This document shows positions 50,037-62,499 of a DNA stretch of 64,000 nt, piece after piece. The notes under the pieces were generated by a model. The model made no database searches. It worked only from the letters and a program-made list of their open reading frames with translations, and was not told the origin of the DNA. The DNA comes from Apostichopus japonicus. Taxonomy: Eukaryota; Echinodermata; Holothuroidea; Aspidochirotida; Stichopodidae. The first letter of the stretch is position 1. Each line of letters begins with the position of its first letter. The position numbers and the translations under genes are program-made. Location: the NCBI RefSeq assembly GCF_037975245.1, contig NC_092572.1, forward strand, positions 30,105,989-30,169,988. The letters run 5' to 3'.

Positions 50037-53000
50037 CTGAAAAATAATAGCAGAAAATCAACTACATTAAAATAACATTGTGGAATATTCAATCCATTTT
50101 GGTTTCACAAAGCATATCTCTATGAAGGACTCCGCAGTACTAGAACAAACCTATGACAGGCAGTAAAGCATCTATATATAAACCATGCAATACATACACA
50201 GTCAACTGCTTCAAAAGTGGCAGGGGTCAGACAAAATACTAAAGCAATAAAGCACATAAGTTTTATTTTCCTATTAAATAATTTCCAAAGTACAAAACAC
50301 TACACTAACACTTATCTGATTTACAGGCTGAGAAATTTAGCCTTTTACATAAAACCTCTGGAAGTTTCCTCCCACAAATGATTAGTAGTAAGAACATGAT
50401 TGTGATGTGACAGTTTGTTCAGACTGTCTAAGATGTTGAACATGCCTCTTTCTCAAAGATATGCTTCCAACAGCCTTTTCCTATTCATACATGTGTAAAT
50501 ATGGTTCAGACTGTGCCTAAATGGTTCCAAAAATACTTGGCCAAAACAAAATGGCTCAAATTTATATTTGCCCCCCCCCCTTAAAAAAACAAAAATTTGG
50601 GTCCAAATGGTCAAAGAAAATTGAGCTGCACAAATTTCAGCCAAAAGAATGTGTCCCAAAATGAATTTGTGGTGGAAATAAATTTGGACCCACTCGCCCC
50701 CAAAATCGGCCAGATAAAATTTTGGGCTCAAATGAGGCTAAAATATTTAGGCTCAAATGTACCAGCTTTTATTCAACAACTGTATTCAAAGTTTGGTTAC
50801 CATCTGACTGAAGGTTGCAGAGTTATTGCAATGTAAAGATGACCCCATAACCTCATTAAGAACCAGAATGCAAAAATTCATTGTGGTTTCGATTGAGTCC
50901 CTTCTTTATTTATCGTGTTTTACGAGGTTTTCAGTTTGACCCCTGGTGACCCCAAATGACCTTTGACCTCCACCGAATACAACAGACATTTTGTACTTAA
51001 TGTTGTACTTCTACACACTTAATATGAAGTCGGTCCATGATTCCCATCTTGAGATATCGTGTTAAAAAGGTTTTCACAATTTGACCCCTGGTGACCCCAA
51101 ATGACCTTTCACTTCCACCAAAAACATTAAGCTTCTTGTACTCAATGTGGTACTTCTACGCACTTAATATGAAGTTGGTCTGACCTTTCCTTCTTGAATT
51201 ATGGTGTTTACAAGCTGGGCGTCACAAACGCACTCACACACACATATATACACACATTCGCAATCATGAATGCAAAGGTTATGATTATCATCGGAAAATC
51301 AATGCAACATGCTACATTATTACTAATACATACTATTGTATGTACTAGTCTGGAAGTGATGGTTGAGATAACAACAGAGCAGTAACTCTGATCAGGAGAA
51401 AGTTAATTCACTCTAACAGCAATCCTTTATTCTACCTTATAGGGTCCGTCTCCGGCCTCCATATACTCATGAGAACTACGCTGTGAGAAGCGACGGTCCA
51501 CATCATCATCATCATCATCATATGGTGGAGGTGTAGGAGAACCAATTGACAAACGGCGATATGTGGGATCATCCCAAGAATCCCGCCTCCTTGGAATGTA
51601 GTCAACAGGCTCAGCATAACGAGGAGGGGATGGTGTTCCTCTGGTAGAGTGCCGGGAGTCCAGACGTGCTAGTTTTCGCCTTTCCTCATCACTTAATTGC
51701 AAATCTGATAACTTGCGAATAATCTCTACTTTAACTTTTTTCTCATCCTCATCGGTGCTGGAAGCTGTGAAGACCAGAGAAACAGAATGAACCTGGCCAA
51801 TCAGGATTTAGTGTATAAAATCATCCACTGTTTGTATATGGTTTACAAATAAGAATTTCCATGTGCAATGTGTATCCACCAACTGTAGAGCCCTTTACTG
51901 GTGGTCATATAAAAACTAGTCAAGAACATGAAACTATAAACTTGCCTCTTTTATCTGGTGAACTAATGTATCTTACATGTGTTCCTGTTACACTTAATAT
52001 GCATGATAAGAGAGAATTGTGTGACTGACTACTGGTGAAATATTGAGTTGACTATTAAAGATAGCAAAATTAGAAATAAATACGTTAGTGGTGAATACAC
52101 CTCATTTCTCATGAAGTATTTTGAAATGTCTGTTTGAGCTTGCAATGCAGCACATGACCAGTTCAATTTGCTTCTGTCATCTACTGGAACAGCAAAACTT
52201 CTTTCAAACAGCGATTACCTTTTCTTTTTCTTGTTTAACCTCGCTCATAAATAGGTTCTCAATAAGTGACAGGCTTTTCAGTTGGCCTTTCTTGATCTTC
52301 CCGGTCTGAACAAGCCAGCCCCTATGTTCAAGGTATAACCTACATCCATACATTTTTGTTTAAATGACAAACTTGCTCCTGATTAATACCAAGGTCTACA
52401 AAAAGGCCTGTTACTAGAGAGCCAGTCTACATAGAAAGTGGGTCCTTGACCTCAAAATCTTGATTTCACCCCTAGTCACACTATTCCACTTATTTACTGA
52501 AAAAGCTACTCCAAGTTTTAAGTATTGCAGTATGAACACCTGTACTTCCAGATGTGTTGTGCATGTTGGGAAAACACCTATGCAGGCCAGTCATATACAC
52601 CTGAAGAACACTAATAACATGTAACAGGAATGTGCTATTCTACAATGTAAAATTGGTGCTTAGATATATCCACAAGTACATCTCTCTATAACCAATGACA
52701 GCACAATTGACCTTTTCAGATCTCAAATGGCCTTTGATGATGACTAACCACAACTGGGTGCATTTAGTGAATATGAGGCACACCACCCAGGTTTACATTC
52801 TTGAGATATAATGTTTACATCTCAAACAGACCTGTACATAAACACATCATCATGATTAAGAGTTAAATCATAACCAATGATTTGCACCTCTATGAATAAT
52901 CTTACTCTTACATAAAGAGTCTTGAAAGAAATCATTTAAAAGAAATATTTTGAGTACTTTTATCCGGTTGCACCAAATTCTGTTGTACTTACAAGACGCT

Positions 53001-56000
53001 GATGATCTCTGCAGCTTCCTCTTACAGTAAACCATGAAGAGGATGGACAAGATGAAGATGAGAAGAGCCACGGAAACCACAAAAATGATGATGTAAAAGA
53101 AAAAATCCAATCCTGAAGATAATCAAGATGATTTCAAGGTAATGGTTATAAATTTAATAATCTTATCAATGCATAAACACTTAATTCCATATGATTAAGA
53201 GTAGTTGACATAAAGAGTATCTAAGATAGGAAACTGTGATGCTACAGACATGACCTATATACTCCAGATATAACATATGAAGTACATAAGACTACATACC
53301 TTGCTGTTCTAGAACTATGATGGCTTCAGCTGATCCCATGGCATTAATCATAGTACAATTATATTCTGTGTAATCTGATTGATGCACTTTGCTGATGGTT
53401 AGAACACCAGCATAACCTGTCTCTCTCTCCTCCTCAGTAACGGTGAATCGACCAGAGGTGCCTAACAAATAATATGAAAAAGAAAGGTATACAATCAAGC
53501 TCTGTACTAAATCATAGCAACCTGCACTTGATTCTTATGTCTTTATTTTCTTCAAATAATCTGTAGGATTGGAAGAGATTTGGGTTCTTTTGAGAGAAGT
53601 TGTGGTAGTTTTGAAAAGATAGAAAGATGTACGTTCATTCAAGCATAATAATGTATTTGGTATGTTTTGCATAGGAATATTTATGACTGTTTCTCATAAA
53701 GAAAAGGGTGCATCCGTGGGACGCAAAAGGGTTGAATGTTTTACGTCCATGGCTAAAATCTTTGTTCATAACAATGCTGATGATATGTACATGGCATATA
53801 TTCATAATGCTACTGAGTAAGTTCTATCATCAGGAGACATTGGTAACTCACAACTAATACAATCTGGAAAGTCTCCCCTTACATCTGCAAACAATCCAGC
53901 ATGTGTTAACTTTCCAGAAAGAACTCAAGACATTCTTATTCATGAATGCGTATCCATTTGTTTAATAACTGTTGGGTCAATTTTGTGTACTTTGCTCCTG
54001 CAGCACTTCTGAGCAGTTTTTGTTAACTGGATAAAAGCACTTTACAAATGCATATTATTATTATTATTATTAATACATCTGCTTTCATGTAATAGTCACT
54101 ACACCAGGACATGCTTGCAACTCTGTAGATATAATTCATATTCATTTTTACTTTCACAAAGATTTTTAGATGGCAGTGCAACACTTACATAACACATACT
54201 AGACATTAAGTACTGATATGTCTGCAAGTTTATTTGACCATCTTGAAACAAAACAACACAGCAACTGTAAGGATCAAACTTGATTCTCTTTTATAGTTAA
54301 ACAATTGAAAACAGAGTGAAGAGAAATAAAAAGAAGCATTGTGGCACCTTGTTCCAGTTCATATTGATTCCAGGACCAGATAATGGCCTCAGGTTCTGGC
54401 TTGCTCTCCGTCTGACATTCAAGTTGAACCCTGCTACCTGGACGAGCTAGATGTTTCTCATTGTAATGAATTATTGGTACAGCTGGTAAAGAAACAAATG
54501 ATATAACAGTTCAATAATAGATAATAGACAAACACACAATATGAAATGTCAGACACTCTGAGATAATTGAACTAGAAATTTCTAATCTGTATGATCCAAT
54601 ATTTATTCCAAAAGTGTTTGTTAAAACCTTGTGCAGAACCATGCAAAGAACATATGATCTGTATCATTGGATGTAGGATTAGTCAGAAAGATAATTATCG
54701 AATTTAACAACTGTATATTAATTATATTTACTCTGTCAACAGTAATATTTCCAGTCTGTTGTCCAAAGCAATCCACAACAAAGAAGGCTACTTTGTTTAC
54801 TGTATTTGCATGCAGTCATGTTCCACTAGGCTGCTAAAACTAGGAAAGATTCCACTAACAGATAAAGTCCCTCATAAGAGCAAAACCCTCTGATAAATAT
54901 CCACAACACCAAACCCCTCAACTACAATTGCACAACTACAAAATCTTACAGGCAGTTGTATTGCCCAAACCACCTCCATGGCATTTGCATTGCCATATGC
55001 AACCATCCAACTATTTAACACTCACTATTAATATCCACCCGACCATAGCTCTCTATGGGATCAAATCCCTCCACTGTTGCCTGACAAATGTAGAGCCCAA
55101 CATCACTGGATTGTACACTATCAAACTGTAACTTCTGCATGGTACTTAAAGTAGCCCTTGATCCTATCCTGGTCCATTTGATGGTAGCAGGAGGATTGCC
55201 ATCAGCAGAGCACTCCAGCTGGGCCATCTCTCCTTCATCTACTGATGTCTCTCCTGGGATATCAACAAACCTTGGACCATCTAAAAACAAATAGAACTCA
55301 AACATGACTATTAAACCATACACAGAAGTGATGAACTCCATGGTCACATGTTTGAGATATTTAAACTAGGAAGTCAGTTGGATTTGCTATTCCTTGCCAT
55401 AAACTTTGCTCAAATTGCCAACATACTATCTGACTGATGAAGAGCAAGTGAGTTTAATTTGTCAACAAATAAAGTGTGATCCAGAAATGATCAAATATTT
55501 CTAGCTCTTATTTGTAGCACTTTCATTTAGGGCATCAGCCATTTCATTCACAAGATGGAAGTTTTATTCCAAAGTGTTTCAATATCCAGATAGAACAGTC
55601 ATCGTAAGTGAAATATAGACACATAGATGCATGAATAAAAGGGATTTGTTTACCAATTTTGATCTAAAGTAGCAAATCAGCTGCTAAAAACCATCCATTT
55701 AACTATTGTTACTAATGAATGAGAGTTACATGACATTGTAGATACACTGTGAAATAGTTTCACAACCTACTGCCAAGCAAGTCAACTAGTATAAATCACA
55801 GACAAATGGCCAATTTGAGACCATTTGAAATAACTAGTTAATCCAATGAGTACTCTTGAGCCAATTTTTGCACCATTTGAGATAAACTGTTGACCCCTCA
55901 AAGCTCAGAGGGTGATAAAGGCCCTTGTGACTGGGTAAAGCAATACTATCTATCAACTATTTGAAGTAGATTTCATCTCCAGGATGACACTGTTTTGTTG

Positions 56001-59000
56001 AAGACCATATGGAGCCACCACAATTAACTTAATTGAACTCAATTTGTATAAACTATGTACACCAAAGAAATCATAGCATTGAAGAAATCACAAATTGTAG
56101 ATTTAATTTTGAAGTTATCATGTTTAAAAAGGTTTACAGACTTTGACACCTGTGGACCTCTTGTGACATTTGACCTCTACCAATTTCATTAAGCTAGATC
56201 TACATACCAAGTATGAAGTTCAAGCAAAATGTACTTCTTGAGTTATCATGTTTACATATTTTCAGGCTTCTACTTAAACTGCTGACTGCATATGACATTC
56301 GACCTCCACCAATTTCAATGGTGTTTACATGCAAGTGTCACATACACACACGTGCACACACCCAGACACACACCAACACCATCCCATAGATTCCTTCTGC
56401 CTTCAGAAAGGAATAAAAGTTCATCTCATCCTAATAATTAGATACAAAGAAATTCTTCGCCTACTCACAACTATTGTTACGGTAAAACATATATGAAGTG
56501 CAGTGTTGTGGAAAGACATACATACATTTCACGTCCAGTGTGAGACTACCTTCACTGGTGCCAATAGAATTGGAAGCCATGCACATTACCACCGCTTGGT
56601 TGTCACTCTTTTCGAGGCTCAGTTCAATCTGGTTTGTGTCACCTGTTCATAAATGAAAATACCTTCAAAAGTTAGATTAGATGAGAAAATGTCATCAACG
56701 TGTCAAAGTAGCAAAGGCATAGTGAATTTTACAGTGTGACAGTTATAAAGATACATCAGCATTCATTACCTTGTATGCTTTTGGACTATTGTAATTAGTT
56801 TTTACATGTTTCAGTTGGAAGATTTTACAGCTTTATACATCCTAAGAGACTGCTCAGTTTTTCCTGGATGTAATGAGGCACCTATACATTTCAAATTTGT
56901 CCAGACTGTAACAATGCTACATTGTTATGTTATTGTTACAATGCCAGGTCTATCATAAAGACTTTATGAAGTGACTATAAGTATGATCATTTTTAGCATC
57001 CTTAATTGACAGAAACAAGACAAGTCAGTATGCTTCCTCTCACATACACTCATACAAGCTAAATACGTACATGCTTACCCAAAACTTATCGCAAATAAGT
57101 ATCACTGACCAGATTCATGACCAAACGGTTGAGAAGAACACCATTCTACATACATTATGGGGTCATCTATCCTGTCTTCAAACAGACAGTAAGTCAATGT
57201 GCAAACCACAGCACCCATTTTATTGCTACCCTGGAAGCATTCTGAGGCTTTTATCAAATCTTAACACTCCTTATAATTTGGCATTTCCAGGAAACAAAGA
57301 ATGACATGTCTAGTTAAACATTCCTCATAGTCTGGAAAACTAGGAGTCTTCAGGTAAATAACTTTGAAAATTTGGAGGCAAAATCTATGCTCTTCAACGG
57401 TTCTGAAGGCAATACTTTGCTAACAGATGTCTCTTAAAGTTAAGAATAACACTGGATGGGGGAAGTGAGGTCATGATTCCTCAAACATCCTTGATATGAT
57501 ATCAGATGTCTCTTAAAGTTAAGAATAACACTGGATGGGGGAAGTGAGGTCATGATTCCTCAAACATCCTTGATATGATATCAGATGTCTCTTAAAGTTA
57601 AGAATAACACTGGATGGGGGAAGTGAGGTCATGATTCCTCAAACATCCTTGATATGATATCAGATGTCTCTTAAAGTTAAGAATAACACTGAATGGGGGA
57701 AGTGAGGTCATGATTCCTCAAACATCCTTGATATGATATCAGATGTCTCTTTAAGTTAAGAATAACACTGGATGGGGGAAGTGAGTGCATGATTCCTCAA
57801 ACATCCTTGATATGATATTCATAGGCAATTATTTTATTCTCCTCACATCTGTCTATAGCTGGAGTAATGCCTTTAAGTATTTAAAGTTTGTTTAAGTACA
57901 GTCTTAACTAAGATGATGCTACCATCCATTATTCCTAAGTGTGATAGGCTGTTAAGACATGTAAGCCTTTGGCATTGTTGAGTATTCTACTACAAAACCA
58001 TTAATCAAACAGTAATGTATGGGAGGCTCTATAGAGCTCCTTCATATTATGACATTCCATGCCTTGGTGTATAAGAAGAGGATTTGATCCTGCAATAGGT
58101 GTTGGTTTATTCACTTGATACCTAGGTGGTGTTTATGCAGTTTGTTTACAATACTACAACAGGAATTTACAGGGCAAGAGTGAAAGGAAATGATCACAAC
58201 ACCTGGAATTGGTTCTATATTTTTACTCCACTGGTAGAAAACACCTCTTGGATTGGCATCCACTACACACTGTAACAGAATAGAGATGCCCTCTTTTATG
58301 TCAGAAGGAATTGACTCCACAAGCACCACTGGAGGATCTGTGTGAAATCAATATGAATATACAATATCTGGCAACAGTATAAAACACACCTTTTTAAAAC
58401 TTGCTTTTATCCTCTATGTTCTGAAAGCATAGATTGTTTCTGTAAACCGTATTTCAATTGTCCATATCATAGTACCCTTCTTTGAAATTGAGTGGTTTCC
58501 CACTGTCATTCAAATTCTTTTCCAGTAGCTAATATCTACCTGCATTTGTTTGATCTCTGGTTTGGCAGAACTGAATTACCCTGCCCTGCAACTAACTTGT
58601 ATATAAAACTCACCTGAACACCAGTCCCACAAACTTCCTTAGTTGGAAAGTTCCTAAATCAGCCACAGGCAAATGACTTCAAACATAAGCTTTTGAAATA
58701 TGAAAACAGTCATCTGCATTAAGGATGTGTCAATTATATAACTGGGTTAACTTTATTTACTTTTGACTTCACATCTTGTAGAATATAAGGGTTATAGATT
58801 TAAATCAGGGCACATGGTTAATCATCCAAACAGAACTCTTGTTGGTTCAGCAAAGCTGGTCTGATGATCATGCTGGGCACTAAGACAATGCAGAGTGTGT
58901 GCCATCATTGAACACAAACGTTATGTACCATAGTTGCATACAGTGAAAGGTATATCGTCATTGCTAACACTGATAAAATAACAGTTGGCACCAGCCTGTG

Positions 59001-62000
59001 GCACCAAGGTGGGTCAGTATCATCAGACAGATTATCAAATATTGACCACCAGATATGGATATTACTAGGGCATGGTACACATTCTGCAGGAAGGATCTGC
59101 CTACAGTGTGTATCTTCCTTGTGTAACATGCCTGGATAAGCTACATGAACTAACAGGAATCGGTTCTGGAAGCTCCCTAAGCCATGTGCATACACAGGGT
59201 GCTTACACTGTAACATCAGTTGGTATTTGGACCTACTGAATTATCAATGTTTGCGATGTATTGCTCACATATCTATCGTACTGCTAGCAATATCATTTGC
59301 CAATCAAGCTAAGCCTATAGCTTGTACAATTGTACAGGGAGGATAATATATTGCATAATCATGATAGCTAGTAGCATGTAGAAAGTAAGAATATTGTAAC
59401 AACATTGACCAATACTTTAACAGAGCACATACAGACCCACACACCAGAGCTAGCAGTGTACAAAATCAGTCAGTAACTTGAATCATATGTTATTCATATT
59501 GAGCTCTATGTCTGATCATGGAGGTGTATGCTGCCATCTTGCAACTTTACACGCCTCACTGCTATACTAAGTGTCATGCTACCAAATTAGTGAAAGTGTG
59601 TGACAATGCACAACTTCTAATAAGTCATTCTCATTTGACTTCAACTCCCAAACTTTATTTCAAAACCTGATGTAAACTGACCTTTGCTGATATAAACTCA
59701 AACATTTCAAGCAGATTGAGCATATTTCAACTCTAGAATCAACTGTACAAACAAACCTTGTGCCTGAGATTTGTTAATAGTATATCATCTAACATATAGT
59801 GCATAGATGAGTAAATATAGAATTTCCTTATTTCTAGTCATTCTTATTTAAATGGAGAATTGGTTTTTTCTCTTTCATTCATGCTGAGAATTAAGCAGAG
59901 AGGGACACCAAATTGGAATGCACCCATGAAGCCAGCATCCACAAGTTCTGCTTGAAGCTGACAGAGACATACACCTTGCAAGAGGCACTCTTTAGTACTT
60001 ACGCTGAACATCTAGTGTTAAGGTCTGCACCATTGGTTCAGCAATGGCTGCATTAATAGCCTGACATTCAAAGATAGCACCATGATCTTCTAAAGCAGGT
60101 GTCACTAGGAGGACGCTTTTTGTATCCCATAGCTTCATAGAGGGGTCAGGTGATGGCATGGTAGATATCTTATCCCCATCTTCTATTTGTTCTCCGTCCT
60201 TCAACCATGTGATCCTTGCTGCTGGATTAGCACCAGAGGCAGTACAAGATATGTTTGAAGCTACTGTCACACTAACTGTCTTCAACGGTCCCTCGTTGAT
60301 ACCAACAGAAACTGGGGGTCCTAAGAAAACAAAAACAGAAAACAACACTGTCACAATTAACACAAATGTTGTAAATATTCTACACTTTTAGTGGAAAACC
60401 CTAATTTAATAACTCCATGATAAGGTCTTCAGCATTTGTTGACCTTTGGTGACCTCAAATGGTGAGTTATTGTGTGAATAAGGTTTTTGGATGATGACCA
60501 TTGCTGACCTCAAAAAACTTTTGAATTCACCAAAGACAATAAAAGCTAAGAAGCCATTTAGCAACATTTCGATACCAAGTATGATATTCACCAAAGGTGT
60601 ACATAGCAAGTTAGTTGGTTTACTTGGTTTTCAGAATTTGACCTCTGACATCAACAAAGAAAAAGCTAGAAACCAAATGCTCATTAAGGGGGACCTATCA
60701 GTGATACCTGAGATATTCAAATAATGCACTTGTCGAGTAATTTGCATGCAAGATTCACATTTTTTGGTCACTGAAGACATCAAGTATGATTTGACCTCCA
60801 CCAATAAATACAGTAGCTGAGCACCCCCACTCAACAACATCAAGTTTAATAAAAGAATTGCAGATGGAGAGCAGTGCAGTGCTCACATGGCTTGATGAAA
60901 CACACACATGAACTTAACTGCAAAGGTAACTTGCCTGTGTATTGCATGTAACCAACCAGAATGCAAAAATGCATTGTGGTTTCAATGATGTAACATTAGC
61001 AGTTTCCTTCATGAATCTGACATAATGTATAAATAAGTGAGGGTGTGCAACATACTTGATGTAAGTAGTGAAAAGCAGTGTGATGTGACACAATAAATTC
61101 AAAATGACACAGGCTCTCCTGAAATGACCATTAACTTCAACAACAGGCTTCTTGTACTAAATACTGATAGATACATCAACATACTAAATATGACATCTGT
61201 CCTTGTTGAAATATTGTGTAAAACATGGTTTTTACAATTTGACCCCTGGTGAACTCAATCGACCATTGACATCCGCTCACTACATTAGGCTTCTTGTACT
61301 CAATGTGGTACAATTACTGTACGTACCAAATATGTGATCTGTCCAAGCTTCCCTTGTGATATTGAGAAAGGTGTGTTAGTGTAGAGAGACAGGTAAGAGA
61401 GGAGCAAAGTAACCGTTGGATGTTTCTCGACTTAAAATGACCTATACTTCCTACCAAACACAATAATGGGCTCCTTAAATTTGATATGGTTCATCTACAA
61501 ACCAAATATGAGATCTGTCCAAGGTTCTCTTCTTGTAATATTATGTTTACAAGGCATTTACGATTTGACCTGTTGTCTCCAAATGAACATTGACCTCCAC
61601 CAAAATCAATAGGCTTCCTGTTCTTAATGTTATAAACCTTCATACCAAGTATGAGATCTACTCGAGCTTGTGAGGTCTGCCAATACTTTCCTTCTTGAGA
61701 TATCGTGTTTACAAGCTGGGCGTCACAAACACACCCACACACATACACACACACTCTCCGTCTGCATGAATGCATAGGTTACGATCATCATTGAAACCAA
61801 AAATGGAGTACAAAGTTTGCTTACTTCTAATGGTCAGTCGAGCCGGTGTGGATCGAAGAGGTTCCTCGCTGGAGGAAGCTGGTGTTACTTGACATTCATA
61901 GAGCCCATCATCTTCTAAACTCACATCACTAATCTGTAAGTTGTGTTCTCCCAGGGAAGGGTCACCTACAATGGTATACCTGGGGAAAGCTGGCAGAGAC

Positions 62001-62157
62001 CTGTCAATGGAGGTTCCTGGAATAATTTTACGTTCAAACATCCAGAAGAGGTCCCCAGACATATTCTCCACAATACAGTTTAGGGTCACTGATGGAGCAT
62101 GGAGATTTACAGATGTATCGGATGGTCCCTCCACTATGGACTGTAGTTGACCAGGAA
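49767..62157 (-). CDS. KIRREL: Kirrel/NEPH-like Ig cell-adhesion protein (gene span, 5' incomplete)
   Basis: Kirrel/NEPH proteins (Drosophila Rst/Kirre) are type I membrane proteins that bind nephrin-family partners in trans at filtration slits, myoblast and neuronal contacts. Ten exons join with matching phases: 62157-61825, 60320-60003, 58337-58203, 56642-56526, 55280-55026, 54482-54348, 53461-53300, 53112-52993, 51764-51436 and 50036-49767. They encode 724 residues: five Ig domains, one membrane helix, and a ~220-residue cytoplasmic tail ending ATNV. Ig1 has the Kirrel hallmark FPRYTIVGDP...LQISDVSLEDDGLYECQV. All ectodomain introns are phase 1. The visible CDS begins mid-codon, so a signal-peptide exon must lie further right. 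TNV at the C terminus is a class I PDZ ligand comparable to the THV of NEPH1. The assignment to Kirrel over nephrin rests on five Ig domains and no fibronectin domain. Confidence 0.88.
50930..51250. repeat. Dispersed repeat family with CA-rich end (Kirrel last intron)
   Basis: Two internal ~125-bp repeats, each with TTTGACCCCTGGTGACCCCA then AATGACCTTTNACNTCCACC and TTGTACT..AATGTNGTACTTCTAC, ending in CAAGCTGGGCGTCACAAACG and a CA-rich run. Relatives lie at about 56100-56410, 60425-60850, 61130-61760 and 62500-62680. Confidence 0.85.
50957..50969 (-). promoter_or_regulatory. Perfect DR1 nuclear-receptor motif in the dispersed repeat
   Basis: The plus strand reads TGACCTTTGACCT; the minus strand reads AGGTCAAAGGTCA, the consensus DR1 bound by HNF4 or RXR heterodimers. 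Binding is inferred from the motif only; it sits within a repeat in the last Kirrel intron. Confidence 0.4.
51436..51764 (-). CDS. KIRREL: Kirrel-like cytoplasmic exon
   Basis: 329 nt encoding SSTDEDEKKVKVEIIRKLSD, then DEERRKLARLDSRHSTRGTP, DYIPRRRDSWDDPTYRRLS, TPPPYDDDDDDVDRRFSQRS and ending AGDGPYK. PPPY is a WW-domain ligand motif. The six Asp are encoded by an ATC/GAT microsatellite (about 51501-51521). Acceptor TTCACAG, donor GTAGAA. Confidence 0.88.
52993..53112 (-). CDS. KIRREL: Kirrel-like transmembrane exon
   Basis: 120 nt. It encodes a hydrophobic helix (FFFYIIIFVVSVALLIFILS, then ILFMVY) followed by the stop-transfer CKRKLQRSS. Phase 1 at both ends. Donor GTAAGTAC. Confidence 0.9.
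53300..53461 (-). CDS. KIRREL: Kirrel-like Ig5, second half
   Basis: 162 nt. It encodes GRFTVTEEERETGYAGVLTI, then SKVHQSDYTEYNCTMINAMG, with the second Ig cysteine in YNC. It ends LEQQ before donor GTATGTAG. Confidence 0.9.
53870..54078 (+). mobile_element. L2-like LINE 3' tail in a Kirrel intron
   Basis: NFPERTQDILIHECVS-like coding remnant, then KALYKC followed by an (ATT)n tail at 54055-54073, the usual end of L2/CR1-type elements. Heavily decayed. Confidence 0.6.
54348..54482 (-). CDS. KIRREL: Kirrel-like Ig5, first half
   Basis: 135 nt. It encodes VPIIHYNEKHLARPGSRVQL, ECQTESKPEPEAIIWSWNQY and ELEQ; the first Ig cysteine is in LEC and the core Trp in IIW. Acceptor TTTACCAG, donor GTGCCAC, phase 1. 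Confidence 0.88.
55026..55280 (-). CDS. KIRREL: Kirrel-like Ig4
   Basis: 255 nt, a whole Ig domain: GPRFVDIPGETSVDEGEMAQ, LECSADGNPPATIKWTRIGS, and SDVGLYICQATVEG. Both cysteines and the Trp are present. Acceptor TTTTTAG, donor GTGAGTG, phase 1. Confidence 0.9.
56100..56410. repeat. Dispersed repeat family member
   Basis: Degenerate copies of TTTGACCTCTACCAATTTCA and TATCATGTTTACA, then a CA-rich tract and CATAGATTCCTTCTGCCTTC. Same family as 50930-51250. Confidence 0.7.
56526..56642 (-). CDS. KIRREL: Kirrel-like Ig3, second half
   Basis: 117 nt. It encodes GDTNQIELSLEKSDNQAVVM, CMASNSIGTSEGSLTLDVK, with the second Ig3 cysteine in VMC. Too short for simple ORF searches; found by phase and splice-site match. 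Acceptor GAACAG, donor GTATGTAT. Confidence 0.85.
57426..57820. repeat. 79-bp minisatellite, five copies, Kirrel intron
   Basis: Units start GATGTCTCTTAAAGTTAAGA, contain GGATGGGGGAAGTGAGGTCA and end GATATGATATCA. Nearly identical; the last copy has GTGAGTGCATG. Confidence 0.95.
58203..58337 (-). CDS. KIRREL: Kirrel-like Ig3, first half
   Basis: 135 nt. It encodes PPVVLVESIPSDIKEGISIL, LQCVVDANPRGVFYQWSKNI, EPIP. The first cysteine is in LQC, the Trp in YQW. Acceptor TCACACAG, donor GTGTTG; phase 1. Confidence 0.88.
58338..60002. other. KIRREL: Kirrel-like intron, nothing recognised
   Basis: Unique AT-rich sequence. A minus-strand ORF at 58905-59216 has no family features and no splice context and was not called. 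Confidence 0.45.
60003..60320 (-). CDS. KIRREL: Kirrel-like Ig2
   Basis: 318 nt, a whole Ig domain: PPVSVGINEGPLKTVSVTVA, SNISCTASGANPAARITWLK, and DHGAIFECQAINAAIAEP. The SCTA..NP.A.ITWLKDG pattern matches Kirrel Ig2. Acceptor TTTTCTTAG, donor GTAAGTAC, phase 1. Confidence 0.92.
60425..60850. repeat. Dispersed repeat family member (degenerate)
   Basis: Contains TTGACCTTTGGTGACCTCAA, ATTTGACCTCTGACATCA and GATTTGACCTCCACCAAT spaced as in 50930-51250. Confidence 0.6.
61130..61760. repeat. Dispersed repeat family member, long
   Basis: At least three ~120-bp repeats (TTTGACCCCTGGTGAACTCA, TAGGCTTCTTGTACTCAATG, CCAAATATGAGATCTGTCCA) ending CAAGCTGGGCGTCACAAACA and CACACACATACACACACAC. It abuts the Ig1 exon donor by about 65 bp. 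Confidence 0.85.
61825..62157 (-). CDS. KIRREL: Kirrel-like Ig1 (first visible exon)
   Basis: 333 nt. It encodes PGQLQSIVEGPSDTSVNLHA, CIVENMSGDLFWMFERKI, FPRYTIVGDPSLGEHNLQIS, DVSLEDDGLYECQVTPA and ends ARLTIR. The acceptor TTGCTGTCAG leaves TT of a split codon, so one upstream exon must supply its first base. Reading further right is intronic, so the Met at 62221 is not a start. Confidence 0.92.
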
Positions 62158-62499
62158 CTGACAGCAAGAGAGAAAGAAACATGTAAACATCATGATCACT
62201 ACTGGACCTCTTCAACAACATAACATAAAGGTCATTTCTACTTGCAAATTCTGTGTGCTACAAGCATATCACACATTCTCGTGTTGGTTCAGAAAACATC
62301 CAAAGTTCACATAGCAACCCATGAGTATTGTGCATGGTGATTGTTATGGGATATTTATGGATATTCATCTGAAAAAGTGAGTAACAACAGAGGCTAAATT
62401 GACATCCACCCAAAACAAGTTTATGTTTTTGTACTCACTGTTAGAAAAATGCATGCCAAAAATGAGCTGTGTGGATAAAACATATTTTAGGATATTGTG

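Noticed and set aside
58905-59216. 103-residue minus-strand ORF in a Kirrel intron
   Set aside because: No domain signature and not in phase with neighbouring exons.
61384-61412. GAGACAGGTAAG..GAGCAAAGTAA resembling the edge of the foldback element (24388-24417)
   Set aside because: The match is short and imperfect; could be chance or a tiny fragment.
61709-62221. Met at 62221 as start of the Kirrel-like protein
   Set aside because: A consensus splice acceptor precedes the Ig1 coding part at 62157, and the upstream residues do not form a typical signal peptide with known Kirrel sequence.
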